Source: Metabacillus fastidiosus NBRC 101226
GTDB lineage: Bacteria; Bacillota; Bacilli; Bacillales; Bacillaceae
Assembly: GCF_001591625.1 (NCBI RefSeq)
Contig: NZ_BCVG01000003.1
Location: 1-64,000 of the forward strand
Length of the DNA: 64,000 nucleotides
Reading direction: 5' to 3'
In this document: one piece after another, positions 18,287 to 28,243 of the stretch
Position numbering within the stretch: the first letter of the stretch is position 1
Layout of the letters: every line of letters starts with the position of its first letter
Notes under the pieces: model-generated
The model's input: the letters and a program-made list of their open reading frames with translations, nothing else
What the model was told of the DNA's origin: nothing
Database searches by the model: none
Position numbers and translations under genes: made by a program

Positions 18287-19153
18287 ATAGACCAGCAACT
18301 ATTTGTCTTTGTAACAGTAGCAGAGAAGAAAAATTTCTCACGGGCCGCAGAAGAACTGCATATGACTCAGCCTGCTGTAAGTCAGTACATTCGGACTCTT
18401 GAACAGACAATCGGGACGAAATTATTAGATCGTAATAATAAATATGTACGTTTAAATAAGGCAGGGGAAATTGTTTACCATCATGCAAAAGAAATATTAG
18501 GACTATATACTAAAATGCATGATTTAGTTGATGATTTAACGAATAAGACGAGCGGCTCCGTTTCAATCGGGGCAAGCTATACAGTTGGTGAATATGTTTT
18601 GCCTCATATTATTACTGTCATGCATAAGAGATATCCGTTAATTCATCCATCCATTATGATTGGTAATTCAAAAGACATAGCAGAACTGGTGAAAAAACAT
18701 CAATTAGATGTAGGAATTATTGAGGGAGAACTGCAAGATAAACAATTAACAATCGAACCTTTTGCAACAGATTTCATGTATATTATTGCCTCGGCAAATA
18801 GGGAATGGAGTGAAGAAATAAGTATTTCCCAATTAGAAGAAGAAACATGGATCGTCAGAGAAGAAGGATCCGGTACAAGAGCAGCAACTGAAAGAATGTT
18901 TCAAACTTTCGGTATCAAACCTCAGAGGAAGCTTGAATTCGGCAGCACACAATTAATTAAAGAATCTGTAGAAGAAGGACTTGGCATCACGCTTCTCTCT
19001 GATTCGGCAATCAGGAAAGAACACTCAATGGGACTTCTAAAAATAGTAAAAGTAAGAGAACTTCCAGTAACCAGGGAATTCTCAACTGTACTAAGCTCCC
19101 CATTTCAGACAAAGGCATTACAAGTATTTCTTGACTTAGTAAGGAAAAAATAA
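18287..19153 (+). CDS. LysR-type regulator (CysL/YeiE-like), possible ATA start
   Basis: A LysR regulator of about 288 residues: N-terminal winged helix (FVTVAEKKNFSRAAEELHMTQPAVSQYIR) and a C-terminal substrate-binding domain. The start is odd. AGAGGAG (18272-18278) is followed after 8 nt by ATA GAC CAG, exactly where family members begin MDQ. The only standard in-frame start, GTG at 18278, overlaps that ribosome binding site, and a TAG closes the frame at 18269. Either ATA is used or the GTG is used poorly. Divergent partner: YeiH-like exporter. Confidence 0.85.
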   Translation: MDQQLFVFVTVAEKKNFSRAAEELHMTQPAVSQYIRTLEQTIGTKLLDRNNKYVRLNKAGEIVYHHAKEILGLYTKMHDLVDDLTNKTSGSVSIGASYTVGEYVLPHIITVMHKRYPLIHPSIMIGNSKDIAELVKKHQLDVGIIEGELQDKQLTIEPFATDFMYIIASANREWSEEISISQLEEETWIVREEGSGTRAATERMFQTFGIKPQRKLEFGSTQLIKESVEEGLGITLLSDSAIRKEHSMGLLKIVKVRELPVTREFSTVLSSPFQTKALQVFLDLVRKK

Positions 19154-19159
19154 AAAACC

Positions 19160-19189
19160 CGCTGCGCATAAGTTCATCCATGCGCAGCG
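19160..19189. terminator. Bidirectional terminator between lysR and leuA
   Basis: CGCTGCGCAT (19160-19169) with ATGCGCAGCG (19180-19189). T-rich tracts flank both sides, with TTTTTTATT on the minus strand. It serves the converging lysR and leuA transcripts. Confidence 0.8.
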
Positions 19190-19250
19190 AGTTTCATTCT
19201 TGAGCCAAAAAAGCCCCCAGTCATATAGAAGTCTGTTTTCAGCTAAAAAA

Positions 19251-20789
19251 TTAATTAGAAAATGTAAAATTATCTGCCTGCTTCACATTATCCTGAATCA
19301 GTGTATTAATTGCTGTTAAATACGCCTTTGCACTTGCTTTAATAATATCTGTATCCATTCCGCGTCCTGAATAAGTCTGGTTATCTTTTCCAATTTTTAC
19401 AATAACCTCTCCAACCGCATCTTTGCCGATGTTTTTAGAACGGATCGAGTAATCCTGTAATTGAAACTCGATACCGATTAATTCGTCAATCCCGCTATAA
19501 AGAGCATCAATGACACCATTTCCTTTAACAGTTGTCTTTATATGATTTCTGTTTTCATCTGAAAGTTCAATCATTACTTCCACTGTATTATTCGGATATG
19601 TAATGACCAGGTCTGATAATTCATAACGAGTATTTTTATTTACATAGTCTTCATCTATTAATGTGTGAATATCATCATCAACCACATATTTCTTTTGGTC
19701 AATTACTTTTTTAAATTTTTCAAATGCATGTGCCAGCTCTTCGTCAGTTAAATTATAGCCTAGGTGCTCAATTTTCTTTTTAAGAGCGTGACGGCCGGAA
19801 TGTTTGCCCAGAACGATTGTACTGGATGAGACACCGACAGTTTCCGGTTTAATAATCTCATATGTGGATGATTCCTTTAACATCCCATCCTGATGGATTC
19901 CTGATTCATGAGCAAATGCGTTTTCACCTACAATTGCCTTATTAGGCTGCACAGTAATACCTGTATATTGGCTTACAAGTTTACTCGTATTATATATTTC
20001 ATTTAAAACGATATTTGATGTCGCTTTGTAAAGATCTTTTCTCGTCTCAAGAGTTAAAGCAACTTCCTCAATGGAAGTATTTCCAGCTCTTTCACCAATC
20101 CCATTTATTGTTCCTTCGATTTGGTCGACTCCTGCATAAATGGCTGCCATTGTATTAGCAGTTGCCATACCAAGATCATTATGACAATGTGTACTTAGCA
20201 TGACATTATCAAGGCGCGGAACATTCTCTCTAACTTTTCTAAACATTTCTCCAAATGTTTCCGGTGATGCATAGCCAACTGTATCAGGTAAATTTATAAC
20301 AGTTGCACCTGCACGAATGGCATGGTCAACAACTTCATACATAAACTCAAGCTCTGTACGGCTCGCATCCTCAAGTGAAAACTCAATTTCTGAAAAATAG
20401 TTTTTTCCAAATTTTATCGCCATTTCAGCTGTCTCAATGACTTGCGCTTTTGTCATATTTAATTTATATTTACGATGTATAGGTGAAGTCGCAAGGACAA
20501 TATGCAGACAAGGTGTTGCAGCACCTCTTAATGCGTCTATTGCGGCTTCTATATCTTTTTTATGAGCTCTTGCTAAAACGGCAATGCTTGTGTTCCGAAC
20601 TGCTTTCGTTATTTCTTGTACGTTAATAATTTCTCCCGGTGATGCTGCAGGAAAACCAGCCTCAATACGGTCGACTCCTAACTTTTCTAACTGTATTGCA
20701 ATAGCCACCTTCTCCTCTGTCGTAAGATGGACTCCCGGCGATTGTTCACCATCCCTTAATGTTGTATCGAACATATGAATTTTTCTCAT
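19251..20789 (-). CDS. leuA: 2-isopropylmalate synthase
   Basis: A 512-residue LeuA, the first step of leucine synthesis (acetyl-CoA plus 2-oxoisovalerate). N-terminal TIM barrel with FDTTLRDGEQSPGV at residue 7 and the metal site HCHNDLGMA near residue 203; the C-terminal 120 residues form the leucine-sensing allosteric domain. The start at 20789 follows AAGGAGGA; a longer frame would run into the T-box terminator. It stands alone, not in an ilv-leu operon, under its own T-box leader. Confidence 0.93.
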   Translation of the reverse strand: MRKIHMFDTTLRDGEQSPGVHLTTEEKVAIAIQLEKLGVDRIEAGFPAASPGEIINVQEITKAVRNTSIAVLARAHKKDIEAAIDALRGAATPCLHIVLATSPIHRKYKLNMTKAQVIETAEMAIKFGKNYFSEIEFSLEDASRTELEFMYEVVDHAIRAGATVINLPDTVGYASPETFGEMFRKVRENVPRLDNVMLSTHCHNDLGMATANTMAAIYAGVDQIEGTINGIGERAGNTSIEEVALTLETRKDLYKATSNIVLNEIYNTSKLVSQYTGITVQPNKAIVGENAFAHESGIHQDGMLKESSTYEIIKPETVGVSSSTIVLGKHSGRHALKKKIEHLGYNLTDEELAHAFEKFKKVIDQKKYVVDDDIHTLIDEDYVNKNTRYELSDLVITYPNNTVEVMIELSDENRNHIKTTVKGNGVIDALYSGIDELIGIEFQLQDYSIRSKNIGKDAVGEVIVKIGKDNQTYSGRGMDTDIIKASAKAYLTAINTLIQDNVKQADNFTFSN

Positions 20790-20821
20790 ACATGTTCCTC
20801 CTTTTTCATTTTTTGAAATAA

Positions 20822-21102
20822 AAAAACTCCATGCCATTCCACTTGTATTACTACAAGGGACGACAGGAGTTCTATTTCCGACGCGGTACCACCCTAATTT
20901 ACTTTTTTACTGAATACAATGTAAAAAAGCCTCAATTCGATGCCTTTAACGCAGGTCTAACGGATTTCCCTACTGCAAAATTTCAGGAAACCGGCTAAAA
21001 GGTGAGTCGATAATAGATTATCCCAATACTCTCAGCACTGTATTAGTCTCTGTCACATAATGACTATTATCTTGATCCTTCTCATTGCCATTTTCTATAT
21101 TA
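20822..21102 (-). promoter_or_regulatory. T-box riboswitch leader of leuA
   Basis: The T-box core AGGGTGGTACCGCG is read on the minus strand at 20882-20895. The terminator helix (GGAGTT/AACTCC arms, 20825-20871) is followed by a T-run and ends 33 bp before the leuA start. Upstream stem I includes GATAATAG/CTATTATC arms (about 21020-21075). Uncharged tRNA would favour the antiterminator. The specifier codon should be a leucine codon but I could not place it with certainty. Confidence 0.92.
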
Positions 21103-21108
21103 ACGACT

Positions 21109-21137
21109 ATCTTAAAAGTTTTGGATCGAATTGTCAA
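21109..21137 (-). promoter_or_regulatory. Sigma-A promoter of the leuA leader
   Basis: On the minus strand TTGACA (21132-21137), a 17-bp spacer and TAAGAT (21109-21114). Perfect -35 and good -10 place the transcript start near 21102, just upstream of the T-box stem I and just after the aarF stop. Confidence 0.8.
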
Positions 21138-21151
21138 CTAAAATATAACAT

Positions 21152-22759
21152 TTATTTTCTTTTCAGCCATTTTCTCTGTTTCCAGGTGCATAAAATGTAA
21201 CCGAATAGTGATAGTCCGACTACTCCGCTTGATACTTGCCATATGTATGAATTTTGTACGTGCATTCCAAAAAAAGTACTTAATGCCGCTAATATACCTA
21301 GGAAGAAAACTTGTTTTTTCTGATTTTCATAAATAGAAAAATAATAAGATCTCATCTGTTCTTCTTCTCTTTTATCTAGCAATCTTCCAGGTAGTTCAAC
21401 TAAACTAGTAAAAGTAGATTGGAACATTTGAATAAATGGCTGTGCTTTTATCCATGTCAGCACGAGTTTCCACTTGTTCGGATAATTTTTGTTAATCCAT
21501 TCCATAAAAACAGGTTTTATCATATCAATCAGTTCTTCATCAGGATTAATCGTTAAAAGCATTCCTTCAATTGTCACAAATGATCTGCCCAGAAATATAA
21601 ATCTTGTTGGAACTTGAATTGGTAAAGATCTCATAATATCGTTCATTTCTTTTTTTACAGCAAGTATATCCATCTCTTTAAACCGGTTGAAATCAATTGA
21701 TAGTACCTCTTTTAATAATTTTTCAACATGCTTTGCATCAGATTTTGGAAGCAAGAAATCTAATTCTCTTAAAGCATCTACTGCGTTTGCATAATTTTTA
21801 AATAAAATTGCCTGAATTAAGTGCTGAAAATTAAGGGCATCCTTCTTTGAAATTTCACCCACCATACCAAAATCAAGTAAAATAAGTGTTCCATCTGATC
21901 TCACTCGTACATTTCCAGCATGTGGGTCAGCATGAAAAAATCCTGCCTCTAACCATTGCGGAAGAAATACTCTTAATACATGCTCCGATAATTCTTTTCT
22001 TGAAATCTGATACTTTTCTAAAAAATCAATGTCGGTAATCCTTGCTCCATCTACCCATTCCATGACAAGTACTTGTGATGTAGTGAATTCAGAATATACT
22101 CTTGGTATGAGCAGATTTGAAAAAGAACGGAATCGTTCTCTGAAGTAATTCGATGTTTCCATCTCTTTTTTAAAATCTACTTCTCTCTCAATAACAATCT
22201 TTAACTCTTTAAATAATAAATTAAAATTAATAAATCCTTTAGGCAGTGGAGCAAAATGCCCCGCAAACCAAAAAATGATAGCCAATGAACGAAAATCCGT
22301 TTTTATAATAGATCTGATTGCTGGCCGCTGTACTTTGACTGCTGCCTCTGTTCCATCTTTCAATATCGCTTTATATACTTGTCCAATCGATGCAGATGCA
22401 ACTGGCTCCTCTTCAATTGAAAGCAGAATATCCTCAATCGGTCTATTCCATTCCTTTTCCAATTCTTTCTTGATTTCTTCCCAAGGGGCAGCTGGAACTT
22501 GGTCAACGAGATCCTGAATTTGTTTTGTAAAGCTTTTCGGCAATAAATCTTCACGAATACTTAATAGCTGTCCCACTTTTATTAATAACCCTTCTAAATC
22601 AAATAAAAGCTCCCGAAATTGATTACCAGTCTTCTCCCAAAACCTTTCCCATTCAGACTCAGATTTTCTCCTAAAACGATACCAATATACTTTCAAAAAA
22701 ACAGATAAGGCAAAACTAAGAATTTTCCATGCTCTAACTGATTTTTTATTATATTTCAT
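21152..22759 (-). CDS. AarF/UbiB (ABC1) family kinase-like protein
   Basis: A protein of 535 residues with the ABC1 kinase-like fold: KVGQLLSIREDLLP (KxGQ motif), ASIGQVYKA loop, VKVQRP with the catalytic lysine, HADPHAGNV catalytic loop and LLDFGMVG. Two C-terminal membrane helices follow. UbiB relatives act as atypical ATPases in lipid or quinone metabolism at the membrane; the exact role in Bacillus is not settled. The ATG at 22759 lies 6 nt after GGAGG, which is why I prefer it over one five codons upstream. Confidence 0.9.
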   Translation of the reverse strand: MKYNKKSVRAWKILSFALSVFLKVYWYRFRRKSESEWERFWEKTGNQFRELLFDLEGLLIKVGQLLSIREDLLPKSFTKQIQDLVDQVPAAPWEEIKKELEKEWNRPIEDILLSIEEEPVASASIGQVYKAILKDGTEAAVKVQRPAIRSIIKTDFRSLAIIFWFAGHFAPLPKGFINFNLLFKELKIVIEREVDFKKEMETSNYFRERFRSFSNLLIPRVYSEFTTSQVLVMEWVDGARITDIDFLEKYQISRKELSEHVLRVFLPQWLEAGFFHADPHAGNVRVRSDGTLILLDFGMVGEISKKDALNFQHLIQAILFKNYANAVDALRELDFLLPKSDAKHVEKLLKEVLSIDFNRFKEMDILAVKKEMNDIMRSLPIQVPTRFIFLGRSFVTIEGMLLTINPDEELIDMIKPVFMEWINKNYPNKWKLVLTWIKAQPFIQMFQSTFTSLVELPGRLLDKREEEQMRSYYFSIYENQKKQVFFLGILAALSTFFGMHVQNSYIWQVSSGVVGLSLFGYILCTWKQRKWLKRK

Positions 22760-22883
22760 TGGAAACCTCCACATATACTGCTCATAATGCTACTATTTTA
22801 ACATTTTCAAAGCTAAATAAGGATATATGTACCAAATTTGATTTTAACTTCAAAATTTTGAATATATTTATTAGAAAAAAAAC

Positions 22884-22908
22884 AGACCCACCTAAAATAG
22901 GTGGGTCT
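22884..22908 (-). terminator. Terminator of allB
   Basis: AGACCCACCTA (22884-22894) and TAGGTGGGTCT (22898-22908) form an 11-bp stem; on the minus strand GTTTTTTTTC follows. Strong intrinsic terminator 16 bp after allB. Confidence 0.9.
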
Positions 22909-22923
22909 TCACTTCAAATAATA

Positions 22924-24249
22924 TTATTCAGTTACAACTTTGTTATCAGCAAATACAACTTCCCCATTGCTTACTGTGTACTGAACTTTTCCGCGGAAAG
23001 TTCTGCCAACATATGGGCTGTATTTATGTCTGTAACGAAGATCTTCTGCTTGTAATGTGAATGATTCTTCTAAGTTAACGATTGCAAGGTCTGCATCACT
23101 GCCAGCTGCAATTGTTCCTTTTGCAGGGTATAATCCGAAACGTTTCGCTGGGTTTTCAGCTGCTACTTGAACGATTTTTTCAAGTGATACTTCGCGTTTC
23201 CAGTATCCTTCTTCTAAAAGTACGTTTAATGTAGTTTGAGCACCTGAAATTCCGCCCCATGCTTCAAAAATGCCTTTTCCTTCTTTAAAATCAAGCGGTG
23301 ATGGAGAGTGGTCAGAACCGATTACATCAATTTCACCGTCTTTTAAAAGCTGCCATAATGATTCAACATGCTCTTCATCTCTTAATGGCGGCGCACATTT
23401 AGCAATTGGTCCTAATTTTTCTAAATCACTAACAGTTAATGATAAGTAATGCGGACAAGTTTCCACTGTTACGTCAATGCCGCGTTTTTTTGCATCAGCA
23501 ATTATCTGAACAACTTCACCGCTGCTTGCATGTACAACATGAAGCTTACATCCAGTAGCTTCTGCATATGCTAAAATTCGGCTTACAGCTTCCATTTCAG
23601 AAAGGATTGGACGAGAGTTTACATAATCACGAGCAGATACTTGTCCATTTTCTTTCATATAATTTGCTAATTGACCTGTAATAATATCACTTTCAGCATG
23701 AACTGCTAAAATAGAATCTAATCCTTTAATAACTTGCATACCTTTGAAAAGTGTTACGTCTTCAGCATAACCGAAATCTGCAATTCCACTGTTAGACATG
23801 AATGCTTTGAAACCGATAACACCTTTGTTATGTAGCTCTTCTAATTTATCAAGGTTTTCAGGAACCATTCCGCCCCATAGTCTGTAGTCAACAACAGATT
23901 TTTCTTCAGCAAGTGCTGCTTTTGCATCAAATGCTTCCCCGTCAATTGTTGGAGGTGTACTGTTTAATGGCATATCAAAAAATGTTGTTACACCGCCAGC
24001 TGCTAAACTCGCACTTCCAGTTGCAAGTCCTTCCCACTCAGCCCTTCCCGGCTCATTGAAATGAACATGTGTATCAACTAAACCTGGTAATACATGAAGA
24101 CCTGTTGCATCAATTTCTTCTACAGCAGAACCATTAATTTTTTCAGCAATTTCCACAATTTTTCCGTCTTTAATTGCGATATCGCCTTTTTTAATTCCTT
24201 CAGCATTTACGATAGATCCATTACGAATTATTTTGTCATAAGTTTGCAT
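22924..24249 (-). CDS. allB: Allantoinase
   Basis: A 441-residue amidohydrolase that opens the hydantoin ring of allantoin to give allantoate. Metal ligands in GLVDTHVHFNEPGR near residue 57, the lysine expected to be carbamylated in GFKAFMSNSG near residue 147, HVVHASS and the DHSP motif near residue 313. The ATG at 24249 is chosen because AGGA lies 8 nt before it; a second ATG three codons upstream abuts that site. It connects functionally with allE and urease in this window. Confidence 0.9.
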   Translation of the reverse strand: MQTYDKIIRNGSIVNAEGIKKGDIAIKDGKIVEIAEKINGSAVEEIDATGLHVLPGLVDTHVHFNEPGRAEWEGLATGSASLAAGGVTTFFDMPLNSTPPTIDGEAFDAKAALAEEKSVVDYRLWGGMVPENLDKLEELHNKGVIGFKAFMSNSGIADFGYAEDVTLFKGMQVIKGLDSILAVHAESDIITGQLANYMKENGQVSARDYVNSRPILSEMEAVSRILAYAEATGCKLHVVHASSGEVVQIIADAKKRGIDVTVETCPHYLSLTVSDLEKLGPIAKCAPPLRDEEHVESLWQLLKDGEIDVIGSDHSPSPLDFKEGKGIFEAWGGISGAQTTLNVLLEEGYWKREVSLEKIVQVAAENPAKRFGLYPAKGTIAAGSDADLAIVNLEESFTLQAEDLRYRHKYSPYVGRTFRGKVQYTVSNGEVVFADNKVVTE

Positions 24250-24447
24250 AGAAACCATCCTTTTTTCACAAATATTTAATATCTGTACTTGTTCTACTTT
24301 TATCGTTGGAGTCTTAGTAATAGAAATATTTTTTAAAAAATAATTACTGAAAAACCAACAAAAAGAGCATTCCTAATAATATAATAATCTCTAATCATCA
24401 TTCCTGCAATATTTCAAACATACAATAGCAAATTAAATAAAACCAAT

Positions 24448-24471
24448 TGAAAGCGCATTCATATAATTATA
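24448..24471 (-). promoter_or_regulatory. cre-like site beside a TATAAT upstream of allB
   Basis: TGAAAGCGCATTCA at 24448-24461 matches the CcpA cre consensus TGWAANCGNTNWCA at 13 of 14 positions. On the minus strand a TATAAT sits at 24466-24471, putting the cre over the expected start point. The -35 is poor. The rest of 24259-24629 holds only AT-rich DNA. If real, allB would be under carbon control with a leader of about 200 nt. Confidence 0.5.
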
Positions 24472-24629
24472 CACTAAATTCCCTTTAATACTTCTATTAA
24501 AAAGCTCTTCTTTAATTAAAAGCAACCTATTTTTTAGGTTAACAATATGTTTCTCTTTAGTCAATAATTTTTTGAATATTTAGATAAAACAAAAGGACCT
24601 ACTCGATATAAGCAAGCCCTCCTCAAATA

Positions 24630-25349
24630 TTAATTTACTTCCTGTTCCTGTCTTATATTAATTCCAGCATTATATATACATTCAAAACATTTTCCGTCAC
24701 TCAATGGAACTTCTCCAAATATAATACTACTGTCGCAAATAGCATTAACATCATTACGGTCATGTGTAACGATGATACAGGTCATGTTAGCTGTTTTCAA
24801 AATCATCCTAAGCTCTTCACGAATAGAACCCTTTAAATCCTGATCCAGGTTACTGAATGGTTCATCCATTAATAATACATTCGGTTTTGGAGCAAGCGCT
24901 CTTGCAAGCGCAACACGCTGCTGCTGTCCTCCGCTTAACTCATGTGGATACCGTTTTTCAAATTTCTCCATCTGAACAAGTTCCAGCATTTCTGTAAGAC
25001 GGGACTTTCGGTTTTTTCGCGGTAATCTACTTAAACCAAAAAGAATATTTTCTCTCACTGTCATATGGGGGAATAAAGCATAATCTTGGAATACCATTCC
25101 TACACCCCTATCTTCCGGCTGCATAAATTTCTTCTCATTTGCAACGACATTGCCAGCAATAGTAATACTTCCTTTTGTCGGCATTTCCAATCCTGATAAT
25201 AAACGAAGCAGTGTACTTTTCCCACTCCCGCTCGGTCCAAGCACCCCAACAATTTCTCCCTCATCCATTGAAAATGAAACATCACTAATAATCGGCATAC
25301 CTTTATGCGTATAAGAATAAGTAAGATTTTGGACTTCTACTATTTTCAT
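24630..25349 (-). CDS. Iron(III)-type ABC transporter, ATPase
   Basis: A 239-residue ATPase: Walker A GPSGSGKST near residue 36, signature [12 protein letters not shown] near residue 140, Walker B LLMDEPF. FbpC/FutC-like but with the C-terminal regulatory domain shortened to about 25 residues. Overlaps the permease gene by 4 nt. Function inferred from the binding protein and the Fur box. Confidence 0.85.
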   Translation of the reverse strand: MKIVEVQNLTYSYTHKGMPIISDVSFSMDEGEIVGVLGPSGSGKSTLLRLLSGLEMPTKGSITIAGNVVANEKKFMQPEDRGVGMVFQDYALFPHMTVRENILFGLSRLPRKNRKSRLTEMLELVQMEKFEKRYPHELSGGQQQRVALARALAPKPNVLLMDEPFSNLDQDLKGSIREELRMILKTANMTCIIVTHDRNDVNAICDSSIIFGEVPLSDGKCFECIYNAGINIRQEQEVN

Positions 25350-26992
25350 CGTTTCACCCTCTTATCTACCATTTGAAAAATAATGACCGATAATGTACTA
25401 ATACAAATTATAATTAAAGATGGAATGGAAGCTTCATAAATTTGCTCATCCTTTGCAAATTGAAACGTTTTCGTCGCTAATGTCTCAAAATTAAAAGGTC
25501 TTAATAATAATACTAACGGCAGCTCCTTACAAATTTCAATAAAAGTTAGTATAAATCCACTAAATAATGCTCCTTTAATTAAGGGAAGATCTACTTTGAA
25601 AAATGTCTTCGTCACACCAAGACCGAGCATTCTTGATGCTTCTGAATATTGTGTACCAATTTTTTCAAATCCTACTTCCACAGCATTAAATCCAGTAGCC
25701 ATGAAACGAATCGTATAGCCCACGATCAGCATAACGAGGGATAAGCTTAATACTAATGGAGCTCCTTCAAATCCAATGGCAGAATAAAGCGGTGCTAACT
25801 TTTTATCAAGCGTAATAAACATAGCAAGCACACCGATCGCAATAATTGCACCTGGAATCGAATATCCTGATGTAATCCATTTTGCTAAAAAATAAGATAA
25901 TGAAGACTGTGTTCTGCAAACATTTGCCACAATGACAGAAACAATGAGAATAAGTGTTGTTGCAATTGCAGCAACATAAACTGTCTGATAAAGCAGCAAA
26001 AAGAATGATTCATCCCAAACTTTATCAAAAGTTAATCTTGCCCATGATAACAGCTGGATGAAAGGAATAAAAAAGCCTAATGCCACGATGACAGAACAAA
26101 ATGCTGTAGCAGCACCTGCCCGGAATCCAGTTAATTTCATTCTCGATAAAGGTCTTGTTTGATTACTCAATTGATAACGGCGGCGCTGTCTAAGAATTCT
26201 TTCTAAAATAAACAATCCAACAATAAAAATCATTAACCATGAAGCAAGCCTCATTGCTGAATCAACATCATACATACCGAACCAAGTTTGGAAGATTGCC
26301 GTCGTAATGGTATGGATACCGAAATAACTTGTGACACCATAGTCACTCATTACCTCATATATAACTAAAACAGCCCCACCAATAATAGCAGGCCTGGACA
26401 GTGGAAGAACAACTTTTAAAAAGATTGTTAAAGGCTTCTTTCCCAATAATCTTGCACTTTCAAAAAATGAAGTGCTTTGACTCTCTAAAAATGCTCTCGT
26501 AATAATATATACATAAGGGAAGAGAAATATAGTAAAAATAAAAATAGCCCCGCGAAGTGATGAAATAGATAATAATTCTGAATTAATTTGATAATCAAAA
26601 TTATTTCTTAAAGTCGTCTGCAAAACACCTGTATAACTGAGCATCGTTCGATAAATATATGCGGCAATATAAGGCGGTATCGCCAAAGGCAATATAAGTC
26701 CCCAACGAAAAAATTTTCTTAAAGGGAAATCATAAGCAGCAATCAGCCATGCTAAAGATACCCCTAAGAAAGCAGTTAATACACCAGTAACACCAACAAT
26801 AACAATTGTGTTCATTACATAGTTTGTCAGTAAGTATTGACGGATGTGAAGCCAATTTTCATTCGGCTCATGAAATAAAGAAAGGAAGATAAAGATAATA
26901 GGCAGCAGAATAACTGCTGCCACCATTATACTAATCATCCACCATCCGTTAAATTCTTTACGAAAGTAACGTTTTAAGGCTTCTGTATTCAT
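25346..26992 (-). CDS. Iron(III)-type ABC transporter, permease
   Basis: A 548-residue membrane protein with about twelve helices in two homologous halves, each with an EAA-type loop (FFESARLLGKKPLTIF near residue 180 and YSEASRMLGLGVTKTF near residue 450). This fused layout is typical of FbpB/FutB iron permeases. One base separates it from the binding-protein gene upstream. Confidence 0.87.
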   Translation of the reverse strand: MNTEALKRYFRKEFNGWWMISIMVAAVILLPIIFIFLSLFHEPNENWLHIRQYLLTNYVMNTIVIVGVTGVLTAFLGVSLAWLIAAYDFPLRKFFRWGLILPLAIPPYIAAYIYRTMLSYTGVLQTTLRNNFDYQINSELLSISSLRGAIFIFTIFLFPYVYIITRAFLESQSTSFFESARLLGKKPLTIFLKVVLPLSRPAIIGGAVLVIYEVMSDYGVTSYFGIHTITTAIFQTWFGMYDVDSAMRLASWLMIFIVGLFILERILRQRRRYQLSNQTRPLSRMKLTGFRAGAATAFCSVIVALGFFIPFIQLLSWARLTFDKVWDESFFLLLYQTVYVAAIATTLILIVSVIVANVCRTQSSLSYFLAKWITSGYSIPGAIIAIGVLAMFITLDKKLAPLYSAIGFEGAPLVLSLSLVMLIVGYTIRFMATGFNAVEVGFEKIGTQYSEASRMLGLGVTKTFFKVDLPLIKGALFSGFILTFIEICKELPLVLLLRPFNFETLATKTFQFAKDEQIYEASIPSLIIICISTLSVIIFQMVDKRVKR

Positions 26993-26993
26993 T

Positions 26994-28082
26994 TTATTTC
27001 CAGCCTACTTTATTGAAAATGCCGATCGCTTTTTGATTATGTTCACCTAAAGTATCAAAGTTAAGCTCTTGCATTTTAAATTCTCCCCATGATTTAAGAA
27101 TCTCTGGTTTCTCAGCATTCTCATTAACTGGGAACTCATAGTTATTTGCTGATAAGAATTCTTGCGCTTCCACATCTGTAATATATTCGATTAGTTTCGT
27201 TGCATTTTCAGGGTTTTTACTATGCTTCGTTAAACCGATTCCGCTAATATTAACATGTGTACCATTTGTTTCTTGGTTAGGGAAGAAAACACCAATGTTT
27301 TCAGCTACCTTTACTTCTTCCGGCTCTGATGAATTTGCAAGTAAACCAACATAATATGTGTTCATAATTGCTACATCACCCGTACCAGCAGCAATTGCCT
27401 TCGCTTGGTCACGGTCACCGCCATCTGGCTGGCGAGCAAAGTTTTTCACAACACCTGCTGCCCATTTCTCTGCTTCTTCTTCACCGTTAAGCTCGATGAA
27501 AGAAGCAAGTAATGATTGATTGTATAAATTTGTTGAAGAACGAGCTAATACTTTGCCTTTCCACTTATCGCTTGTTAAGTCTTCATATGTAGAAAGCTCT
27601 TCAGGTTTTACTCTGTCTTTTGAATAAACGATAACACGAGCTCTTGTTGCCATACCAATCCAGTTATCATCTTTATCACGGAACTTAGCAGGAACATTTT
27701 TATCAATAATATCTGATTTCACTGGCTGAAGAATATCATTTTTCTTCGCATTTGCTAAAATTCCGCCATCAACAGTAATAAATAAGTCCGCTTCTGTACT
27801 TTCCCCTTCACGTTTTAAACGTTCGATCAGCTCTTCAGCTTCACCTTTTACAACATTTACTTTAATACCAGTTTTCTCTGTGAAATTACTGAAAACTTTA
27901 TCATCTGCTTCATAATGTCTAGCAGTGTATACATTTACAACTTGATCTTCCTTCGGTTTATCATTAGCACTATTGTCCTTAGTTGATTCATTTTTAGCTT
28001 CGTTTGAACCACAGGCAGCAAGCCCAGCTGCAAGTAAGACCATTGCAAGGAAACTAAGTGCAAGTTTTGAAAACTTCTTCAT
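26994..28082 (-). CDS. Iron(III)-type ABC transporter, binding lipoprotein
   Basis: 362 residues. Signal peptide with lipobox LAAC at about residue 24, a short N/K/D-rich linker, then a FutA/FbpA-type domain. MNTYYVGLL near residue 243 carries the tyrosine pair that binds ferric iron in this family. It is the first gene of a three-gene importer behind a Fur box and a good sigma-A promoter. Confidence 0.87.
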   Translation of the reverse strand: MKKFSKLALSFLAMVLLAAGLAACGSNEAKNESTKDNSANDKPKEDQVVNVYTARHYEADDKVFSNFTEKTGIKVNVVKGEAEELIERLKREGESTEADLFITVDGGILANAKKNDILQPVKSDIIDKNVPAKFRDKDDNWIGMATRARVIVYSKDRVKPEELSTYEDLTSDKWKGKVLARSSTNLYNQSLLASFIELNGEEEAEKWAAGVVKNFARQPDGGDRDQAKAIAAGTGDVAIMNTYYVGLLANSSEPEEVKVAENIGVFFPNQETNGTHVNISGIGLTKHSKNPENATKLIEYITDVEAQEFLSANNYEFPVNENAEKPEILKSWGEFKMQELNFDTLGEHNQKAIGIFNKVGWK

Positions 28083-28113
28083 CCTTACTCCACCTTTTAC
28101 TTCATTTTTTGAT

Positions 28114-28174
28114 GATAATGATAATCATCACCATAGACAACTATCATTCTATATTGCTCCTTATAAAACGTCAA
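28114..28174 (-). promoter_or_regulatory. Promoter and Fur box of the iron importer
   Basis: On the minus strand TTGACG (28169-28174), 17 bp, TAGAAT (28146-28151). Downstream, at 28114-28132, GATAATGATAATCATCACC matches the 19-bp Fur box (GATAATGATAATCATTATC) at 17 positions. Fur would block the start of transcription when iron is plentiful. Confidence 0.85.
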
Positions 28175-28243
28175 TATAATTTTCAAAAAATTTCTTTTTT
28201 TCAATTTATTCCTATTTATTTAACTACATGAAGTAAATAAAAA

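Noticed and set aside
20790..20837. Longer N-terminus for leuA
   Set aside because: It would begin inside the T-box terminator hairpin, while a strong ribosome site serves the ATG at 20789.
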